A stretch of DNA of 64,000 nt from Hyposmocoma kahamanoa (lineage: Eukaryota > Arthropoda > Insecta > Lepidoptera > Cosmopterigidae), in assembly GCF_003589595.1 (NCBI RefSeq), contig NW_020653337.1:3861346-3925345 (forward strand), given 5' to 3'. The translations under genes and the position numbers were made by a program. How positions within the stretch are numbered: the stretch's first letter is position 1; every line of letters starts with the position of its first letter. The notes beneath the pieces were generated by a model that saw only the letters and a program-made list of their open reading frames with translations, was not told where the DNA came from and did not search any database. Below, piece by piece: positions 21,782 through 33,064 of the stretch.

Positions 21782-23562
21782 GTCTCTCTAGTTGGTCCTT
21801 TAAGAAACTTTGGCATAAGCTGTCAATGACTATATCTTTAAAAATCAAAACCTTGCATTAACGTTTAAACAAAAATATATGTATACGAGTATGTTAATAA
21901 AATGTTTCCAACTCACTGAAAATATAATAGACAAGATAAGGCTCGTGTTGTTTTCCACAATCGACTGGTGGCCGCGACAGATTTGCGAGTGGCCGGCTGA
22001 TGGTAAAACACGAAGTTATTTCCGTAGAAATCCGCCTGTGGATTTGCTCAGACAAAAATAGTATCATCGATCTTATACACCTCTAGTGTTGCGCGAATGT
22101 ACTAACTAGTATTTAGTGAAGTATTCTTTCGTTTCAAATATCTGTTATGCCATTTAGGTTTTTTTAAAATAAATGCCTTAATAATTACCAACATTTACGT
22201 CGCCATACTTTCTCAAACTCGTATCTTAAAGCACAAAATAACTGAAATGCAAAAAATGCATTGTATATACAAATTTTGGGGGGCTGATATCACATTACAT
22301 TTCCTTCATATTCACTCACTCACTTTTACCTATTTTTAAATTAATGCATCCAAATAACACCCTTGATAAGAAATTAAAAATAATTTAAAATAATTTGCCA
22401 TCTCCTGACTTTATAAGATACATGTTAATAAATAAAATGAACTTGACATGGAATATCGGTTATTTACCATAATTTAAAATATTATATTTATTGCCGACTG
22501 TAATCCAAAATAACACCAAATGACCTATTTAGTTATTGCAAGCTGATAACTGGGACTCCATAACTCTAGTGCGATCTGTTACTAAGTGATTTAGATAAGA
22601 AACTGCTATCTTATTAGCTCCGTAAATACGTGTACATGACCTAAGTAGCCTTATTATTCATTAACCTATTATTTGTTTTAACGAGTTTATGTGATATCCT
22701 TATATCTTACTATTTAAAGTCGCAAGTCCACTCCCACAGGGTACTTATTTAGTGCCTGTGCAGCCCTTTATCACTGCGACCGCTTATTTGTACATTGAGG
22801 TCACCATTAATTATAACCAAGAGCCAAGGGAAAAAGAATTAATGCATTATAGGGTTTTGTTAAGTCGAATGGTTTTACCTTCTCTAGTTGAACATTTGTT
22901 TACTAAGTTCCCATCCTTAATCCCAAAATTTTACATAACAACGCAACCGTATTCATTTCCTGGTATAAGTTTCTTTTAAAGAAAAATACTAGGTTTGTAA
23001 TTTTTCTTTTCCCATCCCTAACCCCAAAGTTTTTGCATAGCAAGGCAACAGTGTTTATTTCCCGGCTCAACAAAAAAAAAGGTTTCTTTTTAGTCTATAA
23101 AATGGTATCAATACAATTTTTTATATTTTTTAATCCTTTGAAACTGAACGGACGGGGAGCATCCCAATTTAGCTTTGGCAAATATCCTTGTAGATGATCA
23201 AAGGAACGCGATGTTGACTTATGTCGTGTTTACCATTGTGTATTTATTTTGTTAACATTGCTGTTCGTAGGGTGTCAAACAAAATATAATCTTGTATGTT
23301 GTTCTACGTGAAATATTTTACTAGAAGGATAATATTGTTTTAGTATTATCGTAACGTAGCGTGTGTTTTTGCAAATTCCATCGTGTGTGCCACGTTTTCA
23401 CTTGTAATACGATCACTCAGTCTAATGAGATTCTTGTATCGCTTCGTCATACCAGTCCAACGAATAGGGAAATGCCGTGTTACCGCTCATCCGACCAATG
23501 TTTAAAAGAAATAAATATTCTTTATTCGAATTTGTTTTTAGACATTTTTTTATGATGAATAT
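21782..23562. other. stretch without recognised gene
   Basis: Several short ORFs, none with coding character or a domain I recognise. Confidence 0.4.
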
Positions 23563-23805
23563 GAGTGACCGGGACGTACAAGTCTTGTACCTGGTATTAT
23601 GCGACAGGTCAGTCTATGTCTATGCCTAATAAACCGTAAACATCTGAGGGACACTGCCCGTGCGCTCGTCACCTTGAGACATAATTTGACAAGTCCTATG
23701 CCTGTCATTTCACACACATGCTCTTATTATTGCTTGGTGGCAGAAATAGATATACATCTCTGGACGAACTCTTTCGCAAAGAACACTACTGTTACTAAAA
23801 ATAAA
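23563..23805 (-). repeat. R1 repeat, diverged
   Basis: Reverse copy recognisable by 'gtgaccgggacgtacaagtc', 'gtcaccttgagacataattt', 'gcttggtggcagaaataga' and 'ctctggacgaactctttcgc'. More decayed than most copies. Confidence 0.75.
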
Positions 23806-24089
23806 TCAAATTCGTATTATCCAATCACAGTACACGTAACAGCGTTAAACAAATATCATAAATTAACATGGATTTAAAACAAATTAAAATTCAACTCTCA
23901 AAACCGAATGAAATTTGCACATTGGTTGTTTTTACAGTTTCTCGATTTAACTTTATAATGTGAGTCTTATACTTATCGGTTAAAAATGTCCCATTATTTT
24001 TTTCCACCCTTTTCTGAACAAAAGTTACTAATTTAACTACGTTATTTTTAGTGAAACTATCGTTTTCGTTTTTAAAGTTTGTTTTTTTA

Positions 24090-24215
24090 AACAATTTAAA
24101 TATTTGGGGCTGTTCACAGGTCCTATGGTCACGGCTGACAGAAATTGTGTTAGTCAACAACCACTTATGTCTAATGTCAATGCAAACCACCCTATTCTGG
24201 ATTATAGTCACTAAT
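24090..24215 (-). mobile_element. Penelope-like 3' UTR copy
   Basis: 'tttggggctgttcacaggtc', 'ctatggtcacggctgacaga' and 'aatgcaaaccaccctattct' match the 3' UTR block of the 6841 and 62385 elements; the coding C-terminus is absent. Confidence 0.55.
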
Positions 24216-24542
24216 TTTTTTTTTTAACAAAATCAATCAAGTCTCGACTACCTGATGTGGTAATAATCATAAACCAGTTATGTGTGAAAATATTACATAT
24301 AATTATATAATAAAAAAAATGAACAATGCATCATTGTGTTATATGCACACGAGCCTAATAACTCCCCTGTGTAATCTGCACCGTACATCATTCATGAATT
24401 TCGCGTGATCCAATTCCAACTCATCAGAATTCACATTGAAATTCAAAGTCCCCAACTATCATTGACTTGTCTAAAAATAGATTCGGCATTTTAAATAAAG
24501 CGCATCATATTCACGATTCGGAACGCGTAGCTCCGGGTCGGT

Positions 24543-24878
24543 CTACTTTATTCCATTAAGTGTTGATTGCGAGAGACAGAGGTCGCACTCGGGTTGCTGT
24601 GCGCTAATTATTGCCTCGCCCACGTGTTTGAATATAATCCTGCCATCGCGTGCTAACTTTTTAATGTTTTTGTCACATGCTGATTCCAATTCCAAATCAT
24701 GTTTGTTAGAGATGTTGAAATAGTAACTCGCAACTGAACAGAAAATTGTTAATAGTTTTCTTTTCATATTATCGATATTCCAATGACTACTACGCCAACT
24801 AAATTTTTGGACCTGTTCTGTTTTTATTTTGTTTTTTATTTCTTTATTTTTGTATATCAACGATGGCGAGCTAAGCAA
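24543..24878 (-). CDS. hypothetical ORF, possible small secreted protein (unverified)
   Basis: A 111-codon ORF. From an internal Met at about residue 38 (MKRKLLTIFCSVASYYF) the start could act as a signal peptide, and the remaining ~55 residues contain three Cys (SACDK, ECDLCL). Codon use in the second half is less AT-biased than the surroundings. I do not recognise the family and no splice structure is evident. Confidence 0.22.
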   Translation of the reverse strand: MLSSPSLIYKNKEIKNKIKTEQVQKFSWRSSHWNIDNMKRKLLTIFCSVASYYFNISNKHDLELESACDKNIKKLARDGRIIFKHVGEAIISAQQPECDLCLSQSTLNGIK

Positions 24879-24989
24879 GTTTGTCGTAAATTAATGTAAG
24901 TTAATTAATTAAACTTCGAGTTTACCTCTTAACGAAAAAGTTAATTAACTCGCCATGTTTGCTTGACCGGGTTACAGAGCGTAAAAAAT

Positions 24990-25315
24990 GACGCTTTCGA
25001 GATGTGGTGTAGTGTGGTGGAGAAGAATGCTGCGTATACCGTGGACCGCTAGAAGGACAAACCAATCCATAATTTAGCAGCTTAATATCGCAGATAAACT
25101 TTCCATAGTATGCTACCAGAGAGACTCCGTGGGCGATCGTCTAGCCGATGGAGTAACCAAGTGACCGCCCTCACTGCCCCCCCCCCTATAACAACTGCCC
25201 TGAGAGAGGTCGAAGACAGAACCAGATGGAAGTAAATCGTCCATAAAGTCTCGAAAACCTTTCGGGGACGCGACCTTCAGCAATGAAGATAACGACTAAA
25301 AAGTTTTCTTAGTCG
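24990..25315 (+). mobile_element. L3 LINE 3' end
   Basis: The + frame from 24990 reads AFEMWC, then WRRMLRIPWTARRTNQS, a well-known signature after the reverse transcriptase in insect non-LTR elements. A later frame has the usual REVEDRTRWK and a FRGRDLQQ-like end near 25260-25280. Stops and a C9 run near 25180 break the frame. Confidence 0.75.
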
Positions 25316-25320
25316 AAGTT

Positions 25321-26846
25321 CGTTCTATAAATCTCAACCTTAGAATTCGTTTGGTGCTGTAAAAGAACGCCTGTAATCTAATGAGTTAAGAATGCAGGCA
25401 GTCAGAACTAAGTTTTGTGATTCCCGCAGTCAACATGCTTCGCCTATTTGCAATTGCGCTCTCTGTTAGTTTCACTGTTCTGTTAACCGACTCAAAGTTC
25501 GTACATTGGTGATTTCAACCACATTGCTCCATCCCAAATAATCACATGATGATTGAACTGTAGTTTCCATTCAGCACATCTGTCTTGTAGTAATTATACT
25601 GCAACGTTAATACTAGCCTCTGGTCACGTTCCTTTTGTACATCACATTGTCTTTTGCTAAGTGGTACTTGTTTTGATTTAATTACATAGTAATTTCAGTT
25701 GAATGAATTCGCCGCATGTCGTCTGATAAATTATACTTTTGTTTATTGGTGAAGTACTGTAGAAGTATTGCTTAAGCTCGTCGTCTACCAGAAAAGTTAC
25801 CATCACGACTTCTTCATTTTCACTGAGCAGAGACCATGTTAAAAAGAACGAGATCTTATTGGTTGTTTAATATCTCTCGGCTTCGGTTTCTTCGTGTTTC
25901 GGCTATTGTTGGATTTGTAGAATAGAATAGAATATATATGTAAATGTTATTATAAAAAGGGAAACGGTTTTACAGCTCTATGTTGTCCTTGTGTAAATCA
26001 AGACAATACAGTAATAAAGTACATACCTATCTAGTTCTGAATCCAAATTATTGTACATGATAAATGTAATAATTTCTAGACATGGCAATTTATATTCGGG
26101 TATCTGACGTGTTAGTCCAAGTTTTCGTGTCGAAAGTCCTTTCACTGTCATGTATTTTAAATCGATAATTAAATTTAAAAACGGTATAAACATTCGTATG
26201 AAAATCAAGAGTTAAAAGTAACAGTCGTATTTGTGACGTCATACTTCAGTGACGCCGTTAATTGAAACATCGAAAAATGTCCTCCGCTGCATCTCCATCA
26301 TGTTCATGTGAATTAATTGCTTGTGAAGTGATATTATACTTCGACAATCTTTTTAAATCCGTGTAGCACAACTATGACAAAATTGAGTTTGGTGGCGGTT
26401 GAGTAGACTTGTGTCCAGCTGTAGAATATTTGCATGCGAGCTATAAACGTTGGCAATGGATATGAAAATGTGTTTACTTTACAGAAACATTCAAATAACG
26501 AAACAATAAACAATATAAAGCAATAAATAACGTTATAGAACAAAAAGCTTGCCTCGTCTTGTAATTTGTTGCTACAAATATAATGCACAAATTTCCCTAT
26601 GAAAACAGTTACTTGTGTACAATATGCAAATATGCAAAGACTACGTTATAAGAAGTATGAACAATAATGAGCATGATCACTCACGCATTGTTATTTCGCG
26701 TGATCTTCAAGTATTCCACTGTATCGTTCAGCCCCACATCACTATTTGAATAACCTTGATAGTAACATGAATAATGCACTGTACTGTTGAATGCTTTCAA
26801 CGCGTTCCTATCGATATCTTGGTTTTTAGTACGTAATCCCATCCAA
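25321..26846. other. stretch without recognised gene
   Basis: Contains a small GAATA run at 25918-25935; no coding ORF or recognised repeat. Confidence 0.4.
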
Positions 26847-27089
26847 TTATTTTTGGTCTAGACTGTTCTTGGGCGTTTGCAGTGAGGTTATTTTATCTTT
26901 CAGTAAATTCGTAAATGTTTCGACGACCAGTGTAGTCGGAATCTTGTCTTCAGGATTGATTTTTTTTTTAACCTCTACGTACCATGTCTTTCCTGTACGT
27001 CTTTCGCATCCTGGGCAACGATCGGCGAGTACCTTAGGTCCATTGGCAATTCCTTTCACGACGATGGCAAACATTATAGTGCATGCCAT
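26847..27089 (-). CDS. hypothetical 80-residue protein (unverified)
   Basis: I do not recognise this ORF, but it reads like real protein. It has a short hydrophobic start (MACTIMFAIVV), then a CPGC pair in ADRCPGCERRTGKTW, YVEVKKKINPEDKIP and a lysine-rich end. Codon use is balanced compared with the AT-rich flanks, and the frame is open for its full length. It may be one exon or a short retrocopy. The overlapping + strand ORF is its shadow. An F1 foldback element lies 32 bp upstream of its start. Confidence 0.35.
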   Translation of the reverse strand: MACTIMFAIVVKGIANGPKVLADRCPGCERRTGKTWYVEVKKKINPEDKIPTTLVVETFTNLLKDKITSLQTPKNSLDQK

Positions 27090-27120
27090 CGATACGGTAA
27101 GAAGATGACGCGTTAATTAT

Positions 27121-27369
27121 ATCGTCGATGTTTTGTAGACAGGGCGCAAACGCCATTTCGTAAAATTTTTCAGTGACGCACGTTTTAGTTTTTTTACGAT
27201 TTTTTAAAAATATTTAAATCCTTTTTTAATTCAAATTTAAAACTTAACCTTAATTAAAACCTAAATTGTATTTCAAAACAGGACGCAAATATTTTAAAAC
27301 AGTCGTTAAAATCTAAAACATGATCCACTGAGAAATTTTTGGAAATGGCTTTCTAAAAACATCGACGAT
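27121..27369. mobile_element. foldback MITE, family F1, second copy
   Basis: Outer ends 'atcgtcgatgtttt' and 'aaaacatcgacgat' are inverted. Inner arms repeat the F1 blocks ('gccatttcgtaaaatttttc', 'acgttttagttttt', reversed 'cagtcgttaaaatctaaaac'). AT-rich centre, no ORF. Confidence 0.65.
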
Positions 27370-27990
27370 GTATTAAATGCTTTAAGAAAAATAATATTTT
27401 TTCTCCAAAACGAATCTGAAAAAAGTGGATATTGGCCGCCTAAGTCGCCTGCAATGCACTCCTTAGTATTTTAATAGTTAAAAGCTAAAGAAGTCAACCT
27501 GTTTGTTTATATTGACGACGGCTTGTGTATTACTAGCGAACAATTGCCAAGAATTTCCAATGTGCCCGTTTTAAATTAGATATTGCGGTTTGATTGTTGT
27601 GTAAAAACTAGATGTGTACGTCTGTGCGTTAGACCGTTGTTTTTTATAAGTTCTTTAGAAAGTGATATATAGGCGAAACTATCAGCAAAACCCAGAATTA
27701 TAAATTGCAGTTTTCACTTTGCATTGGCTATTAGAATGACCAAGGGCCTTAACAGTGCATTGCGAACTGTCCGAAGAAGTAAGTAATGGATGGACCCTGT
27801 GAAGTAATGGATGGTTTTCTTCACCCGTTTCGCACTGAATGTACTTTATAGGCGTAATATAATTTACCGCCTGTCGCGGACATTCGCGTCGCACTGGTAG
27901 AGGCCTAAACTGTTAGAAGCCGGTTCTTCCGATATTCCAGGTGCTTCTTGAGAAGCTTTAACTGTAACCAGTAAATGCTTTCTTTTTTGT
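27370..27990. other. stretch without recognised gene
   Basis: A short direct duplication 'aagtaatggatgg' occurs at 27780-27810; nothing else seen. Confidence 0.4.
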
Positions 27991-28211
27991 AATAATAACT
28001 AACGCCACATACGCACTCATAGCCTGTATACTGTACACTACGAAAACCCTATATCTCCGGTGCCATGAACACCATATAGATAACCACAAATTACACCCAA
28101 ACTCACGAGAAATGAATGTGGGTCATACAAATATTTATCCCGGCCCGGGAATCGAACCTGGGACCTACGCGTGACATAGAAGCATGGTAACCGTTTGGCC
28201 ACAAATGTAGT
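27991..28211 (-). mobile_element. S1 tRNA-derived SINE, full length
   Basis: Reverse copy with tail 'taataataac' on the left, body ('caaattacacccaaactcac'), reversed B box ('cccgggaatcgaacctggga') and reversed head ('catggtaaccgtttggccac'). Confidence 0.85.
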
Positions 28212-28659
28212 TTTTCCGGTTTATCTGAACCTATTCAATAATTTACGTAATAATAATACCTTAAATAATAAAGAAAACTTCATTCTCTGATGAAACTTAT
28301 TTCTTATATAGTTTTTATTCAAAATATCTATTTGAGAGATAATTACTATTAAATTTAACATGACATAATATCGTAAAATCACATTGTAGTTAAGTAATTA
28401 GTTTAAGTAGTATTATAACGGCAGTAACGTGCGTTCGTGCGAAGTTGCCAACTGGCGATATTAATCATAGCTCAGTAGGTGGGTAGTTCCTTGCTATAAA
28501 CAGGAGTACCGGGAATCTATAATCGCGGTACCGGGACTGATTGCAACTTGCCAGTACCTGGATTTTCCGGGAGCAACCTTAATTCGTATCGTTACCGATA
28601 TCATAAAAAAATATTTATCTTTATCTTGCTTAACAATTAGAAAAAAAAAAGAAAAGTTC

Positions 28660-28850
28660 TTTGATTCCCCCAATATGGTGGTGTTATTCCCCCCGTGGTG
28701 GGTCGAATAATCTGTATTTCATAAGTAAGCAAATTACACTTGAAATCGTCACACTGATTAAACTCTATTGCTTATTCATAAGGCAGATTCCCTTGAGAAG
28801 AATGAGCAAGAAACTCTAGGGGTTGCTCTTTGTAAATATATGCACATTTG
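28660..28850 (-). mobile_element. L5 LINE 3' tail, copy 1
   Basis: Shares 'gtatttcataagtaa', 'ttacacttgaaatcgtca' and 'gagcaagaaactctaggggt' with the copy at 29375. The rest of the element is not present. Confidence 0.5.
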
Positions 28851-28894
28851 AATACATTTATCACTACAATATTTAACTTAAACATCTTTACACA

Positions 28895-29115
28895 GGGCGA
28901 CTTTTAGTATGCAAACGCGTGTTTGCATCGATGCAAACCCGCGATTATATCGATGCAATCGCCTATAAATCCCAATTGTAGCGATGCAATCGCGCGTTTG
29001 TATCGACGCAGTAGCGCGTTTGCATCGCTGCTTAAAATCGTGTGCGCGTGTGTAACGGTAGACGATTAGCGATTGCATCGCTACTGCATCGCGTATACAT
29101 CGCTCTTGGATCGAG
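28895..29115. repeat. array of degenerate TGCATCG / CGATGCA motifs
   Basis: About fifteen copies of short words such as 'tttgcatcgatgcaaac', 'gcgatgcaatcgcg' and 'gattgcatcgctactgcatc' in both orientations within 220 bp, spaced roughly 10-25 bases. The ORF across it (MQTRV, SIQTRDCIA, IYRRLHRY) is a by-product of the motif. Confidence 0.7.
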
Positions 29116-29374
29116 ACTACCTGTCTGGTACGTCATATCTTTCTTTACAATATGTAGCTTTTTATCTACATTCATGCAAAATGGCTGTACAACTTGTATT
29201 AACACGTTGACAGAGACATAGTGTACTTACATAGAGTAACTATTAAGTTGGTGACTGACCGAACAAGTTACTTGATACGTTACGACGTTTATTGACTGAC
29301 CCGTATCATAGCTTGTTTCGTACTCCGTGCTTCGCATTCGTAGTCGAAATGTCGGAAGACGAAGTCGTCAAAGT

Positions 29375-29515
29375 CAAATAATCATTTATTTCATAGGTAA
29401 AATTTTTACACTTGAAAACGGCATTTTTTGCGTTCTCATTCACTACTCTGACCTCCCCGAGAAGAACGAGCTAGAAACTCTAGGGATTGCTCTTTCCAAA
29501 TAAACTGAAATGCTA
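29375..29515 (-). mobile_element. L5 LINE 3' tail, copy 2
   Basis: 'caaataatcatttatttcat', 'acacttgaaaacggcatttt' and 'aacgagctagaaactctagg' align with copy 1 and resemble a familiar lepidopteran LINE 3' UTR in reverse orientation. Confidence 0.55.
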
Positions 29516-30007
29516 TGGTATACATTGTAATCATAATTGTGTGGATTCTGGCAACGTGTCGTCTTTCCATACATCTTTATCTAACACGTAGTCTTCAATT
29601 TTGTAATATGACTTTTCAATTAAAATACTTTTAATGTAAGTTTTAAACTTAGGATATGATAATCTTAATACATTCTCCGCAATCTTATTGTAAAAGCTTA
29701 TACAGTTCCGTGTGTGAATCGTGATATCATGAGTTTGGATTTATTTCATGTGAAGAATGATCGTGATTTTTGGGATGAGATTTTACTCAATTATAGCTAG
29801 CCAAATGAAGTTTTTAGACTTTTAAACAACGTTATTGTATTTTAAACATTGTGATGATGCTCGCGTCGAGTAGTGCTGACTTAAAATTAAAACGTAACAA
29901 TCAAAACTTTCCTAGAAAACCGGGTGGTGCCCGCGGAGCTCGCGACTAGCGGTTCGGCTCGCTGTACTTACTGACTGTACGAAGGTTCACGTAACGTGTT
30001 ACATTAC
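29516..30007. other. stretch without recognised gene
   Basis: Includes a short GC-rich patch at 29920-29970; no ORF or known repeat. Confidence 0.4.
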
Positions 30008-30015
30008 GCTGAAAT

Positions 30016-30519
30016 CATCGAGTATATAACCAGAAATAGAGACGAAATAAGGGCCATATATTCCTGGTAACACATTAGCGATACTGCTCTTATAAATATC
30101 AACTCCCGTTTGCACTGAAATATACCAACTACTGACCTGTGTGTACGTCTCCGTATATTCCAAAAAAATATTCTGTATTTATTGTAATAAAGATAATATC
30201 TCTAACAATGCCGTGCTGATCTATTCGGTGGTGTGGGAAAAACAGCAAAACATCTAATTACAAAACAAACGGAATCACATTTCATCGGTAATTAAATATT
30301 GAATATGTAATTTTGCAATTTTCGTCCATTATAGCAAAGCTCAAGTTAACTGGTCGATTTGAAGTGAAACAGTTGACGACATCCATTGACGACACCCATC
30401 AATGGTTTCCAACTCGGGCTAGCCAATCGGAGCGCAGTTGTCACAGTAATGATATGGCAGAATAGTTTTCAAACAAATTAAATGACATTTCGTCTCTATT
30501 TCTAGTTATATACTCGATG
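30016..30519. mobile_element. non-autonomous DNA transposon with 8-bp duplication, P-like
   Basis: Inverted termini begin CATCGAGTATATAAC and agree over 33 bases with one mismatch. Both ends are flanked by GCTGAAAT (30008-30015 and 30520-30527), an exact 8-bp target duplication. Elements with 8-bp duplications are mainly hAT and P; a CAT start with ~31-33-bp termini is closer to P than to hAT. The 504-bp interior has no transposase ORF. The 120-codon ORF starting at 30517 begins in the duplication and is not part of it. Confidence 0.75.
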
Positions 30520-30954
30520 GCTGAAATGAATTGGTCAAGTACCACCTTTATAATTTCACACAACATTAAATGCAGTTTTAAAATGTTTTTAATTTTCGTC
30601 TTCGTTAAATTTGTTATTGTTTCATGTACATGTAACTTGTTAAATAATTCATACAGACATTTTGTGCTTCAAATTTTCATACCTCGCTACATGATTATGT
30701 TTGCAGTTAACGACTATTGTGTCTTCACTTATTTCGCGTTAGCCTTCATAAACGACAATGGATTTCTCAATTTCTCCATCAGCTATGAAAAGTTGGTATA
30801 TTCGACACGCGCGTGTATGGGCTGTGGATTTTGGGACCGGTTTCTCAGCTTGGATCCGTTTACAAACAATAGTGCATAATCAGATTTTCAACACAACATT
30901 ATTTATTACCGTTGTTGACGTACCGAGTTTAATTATAATAACTTTTTCATAAAA

Positions 30955-31057
30955 AAGAAACCGACCCAAAATGACAATGCACCGGAGTTATCACGTATAA
31001 CATACATAAAAAAACCAGTCGAATAGAGAACCTGCTCCTTTTTTGAAGTCGGTTAAA
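30955..31057 (-). repeat. R2 repeat, short copy with both ends
   Basis: On the minus strand it runs from 'ttaaccgacttcaaaaaagg' through 'cgtgataactccggtgc' to 'gggtcggtttct', about 100 bp, with the whole middle of the family deleted. Confidence 0.7.
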
Positions 31058-31351
31058 AGAAGTCATCATTTTGTTTTTAAAAGGTATTTGCGGTTGCAAT
31101 ATAATTTTATTCAAGTGACTACACAGTTTTGAATCACGATCCACAAAACAACATTGTTTTGTCATTAAAATATAATAATAATTTCAAGTATTTCTTTATA
31201 CGTATTTTGTGAAAGCGCGCCATTATGACTTTGTTGTTGAAAAATCCCTTCGATCTGGCTGTCGCTCTTCTAACTAAGCTACGAAACGTGTCAAAAGCTG
31301 TTAACACTAAAAACGAAGCACTACAGCAGGCACACAGAGAAACTCGTAACA

Positions 31352-31532
31352 GTTACACCATTGAATTATTCCATTAATGGTATAAGAGGTACTAACCCGT
31401 CCCATTTATACCTGTAATGGTATCGATGGCACTAGTTTATCCTAGTTATACCATTGGATAATAAATAATGGTATAAATGGTACTTACCTGTCCCACTTAT
31501 ACACTCTTAATGGTATCACTGGTTGGAAGTCC
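31352..31532. repeat. two-copy ~93-bp tandem repeat
   Basis: Units start at 'gttacaccattg' (31352) and 'gttataccattg' (31445). Each includes 'aatggtata', 'ggtact(a/t)ac' and 'ccgtccca'-like blocks. Short inverted words (ccattaatgg, taccatt) recur within the unit. Confidence 0.75.
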
Positions 31533-31689
31533 AGTTAGATCGAAGGATTTTCTTCTTCAAGTTTGTTCTCATCTCATTGTGTCATCTTTGTATAAATTAT
31601 AATAATGTGAAGTGTTGCTATTCTAGAATAGGTAACATGACTCTCTTATTAAAATAAAAACAAGAAAGAAATCAATTTCTTTCGTCTAA

Positions 31690-31876
31690 AAATAGAGTTC
31701 ATGATTGTATTTGAATCGCCGTTTTATCATTCACCCCACTACCGGCAATGTTGTTCTAAACGTGTGGGCGGCCTTGACTGCGCGAAGGACGCCCGGTGCG
31801 CGAGCGCAGAGGCGTGGCTCTCACGCAATACACTAACCGACCGGTTCGAAAACATACACAACAACGTCGCAGTATA
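31690..31876 (+). CDS. possible coding exon, unassigned
   Basis: A GC-richer island between AT-rich flanks. The frame reads SKRVGGLDCAKDARCASAEA, then AWLSRNTLTDRFEN and VAVYNCEG, followed by a donor-like gtaatt. An acceptor-like 'aaaaatag' precedes it. I do not recognise the protein. It could equally be a fragment of an unknown mobile element. Confidence 0.25.
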
Positions 31877-32321
31877 CAACTGTGAAGGTAATTTTATTAT
31901 TGCCGGTTAAAAGCGTACGGTTGCGAATTTTTTTGGCCTATCTCGTGATTAGTGGAGGCTTGTTCAGGTTGTTGAGTTAAAGCTGTCTGACTTTTTGAGT
32001 AATGGTAGCACTAATTTGGGATTATTATTTTAAATTAATGATAAGCACACACTCCGGCAAATTTAGCGGAACACTAAGTTGACTTCTACTAATACAGGCT
32101 TGTCAAGTGATTCGAGGTTGATTTTGCGTTCATTACAAATTTTACAAAATGCATAAATTGCATTTTCTTTAATTTCAGTATAGATTGAGTAAGTCAAAGT
32201 AAAAGTAAAAGGTGTTAAATTAATGGGTACTCTATATGTAATTGTCATTTATTTCGATATGAACGTTATTACTTTTTTCATTTTTTGTTGCTCTAAATGT
32301 TCCGGTGTGTGTATAAAGCTA

Positions 32322-32530
32322 ATAGCAGTAGAGCTCCTTGTGAACGAGTTCCTCTAGGCGTTTTGAAGAGTAAGGGTCCTGGTGAAATTACAGATACATG
32401 GAATTTATCAACTTATGTCTCAGGGTGACGGGTGACGCCTTAGATCTTTGCGATTCAAAGCTCTTGAGTGGCACAGTAAAGCTTACCATCAGGCGCACGA
32501 GTTGTTCGTCCCGTCACTTGTATTATAAAA
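32322..32530 (+). repeat. R1 repeat, with deletions
   Basis: From 'agcagtagagctccttgtga' via 'ggtgaaattacagatacatg' to 'gttgttcgtcccgtcacttg' and an A-rich tail. The stretch between 'gagttcctct' and 'aggcgttttgaag' is deleted. Confidence 0.8.
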
Positions 32531-32587
32531 AAAAGAAAAAGGAAATGCTAGCGTTAGGATTAGATTTCTCAGTTCTACTCAGATTTA

Positions 32588-32752
32588 GGGTCGTATTCCA
32601 GAACTCTACTCAATGCTCAAGTCAGGATTTGAGTATGGTTTAAAGCACTTGAAATCATACTCAAGTCCCTACCATTAGGGTCGTATTTCCAGTGCTTGTG
32701 TTTCCAGTGCAATCCTGACTTGAGCATTGAGTAGAGTTCTGGAATACGACCC
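32588..32752. mobile_element. palindromic MITE, family F2, with internal extra end
   Basis: Outer arms are the F2 palindrome ('gggtcgtattccagaactct'), flanked by exact TTA duplications (32585-32587, 32753-32755). The loop is expanded and contains another F2-like start ('tagggtcgtatttccag' at 32677), so a second F2 end has become nested or duplicated inside. Confidence 0.75.
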
Positions 32753-33064
32753 TTAGACTTGTGCTATTATTCTCGGTAATCACTTATACTTCTGCTATGA
32801 CGTCAATGTTTCATTCATATGTATGGTTTTTATTTCGAACCATCTTCTTGCAACTGTATTGACTTAACAAAATGTACCACGTTACGTGAGTGTGAATATG
32901 GCGTCTCATAATGTTAGTTTTAGGGCTCCGTGATGTCACTGTCACTCTGTCGCTTGTCAGTGTGATCGTTAAAATTAAAACGGCCGTTTATTGGTGGTCA
33001 TAGTCTAGCATGATCAATAAGATTTGTTTGTATTGGTGGTCATATTTATAATTAACATTTTTTA

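Noticed and set aside
28895..29115. CRISPR-like array
   Set aside because: Repeats are short, degenerate and in both orientations with irregular spacing, and the genome is eukaryotic.
30517..30879. 120-codon ORF beginning MAEMNW
   Set aside because: It starts inside the target duplication of the P-like element and is F/I/V-rich from AT-rich DNA; no domain recognised.
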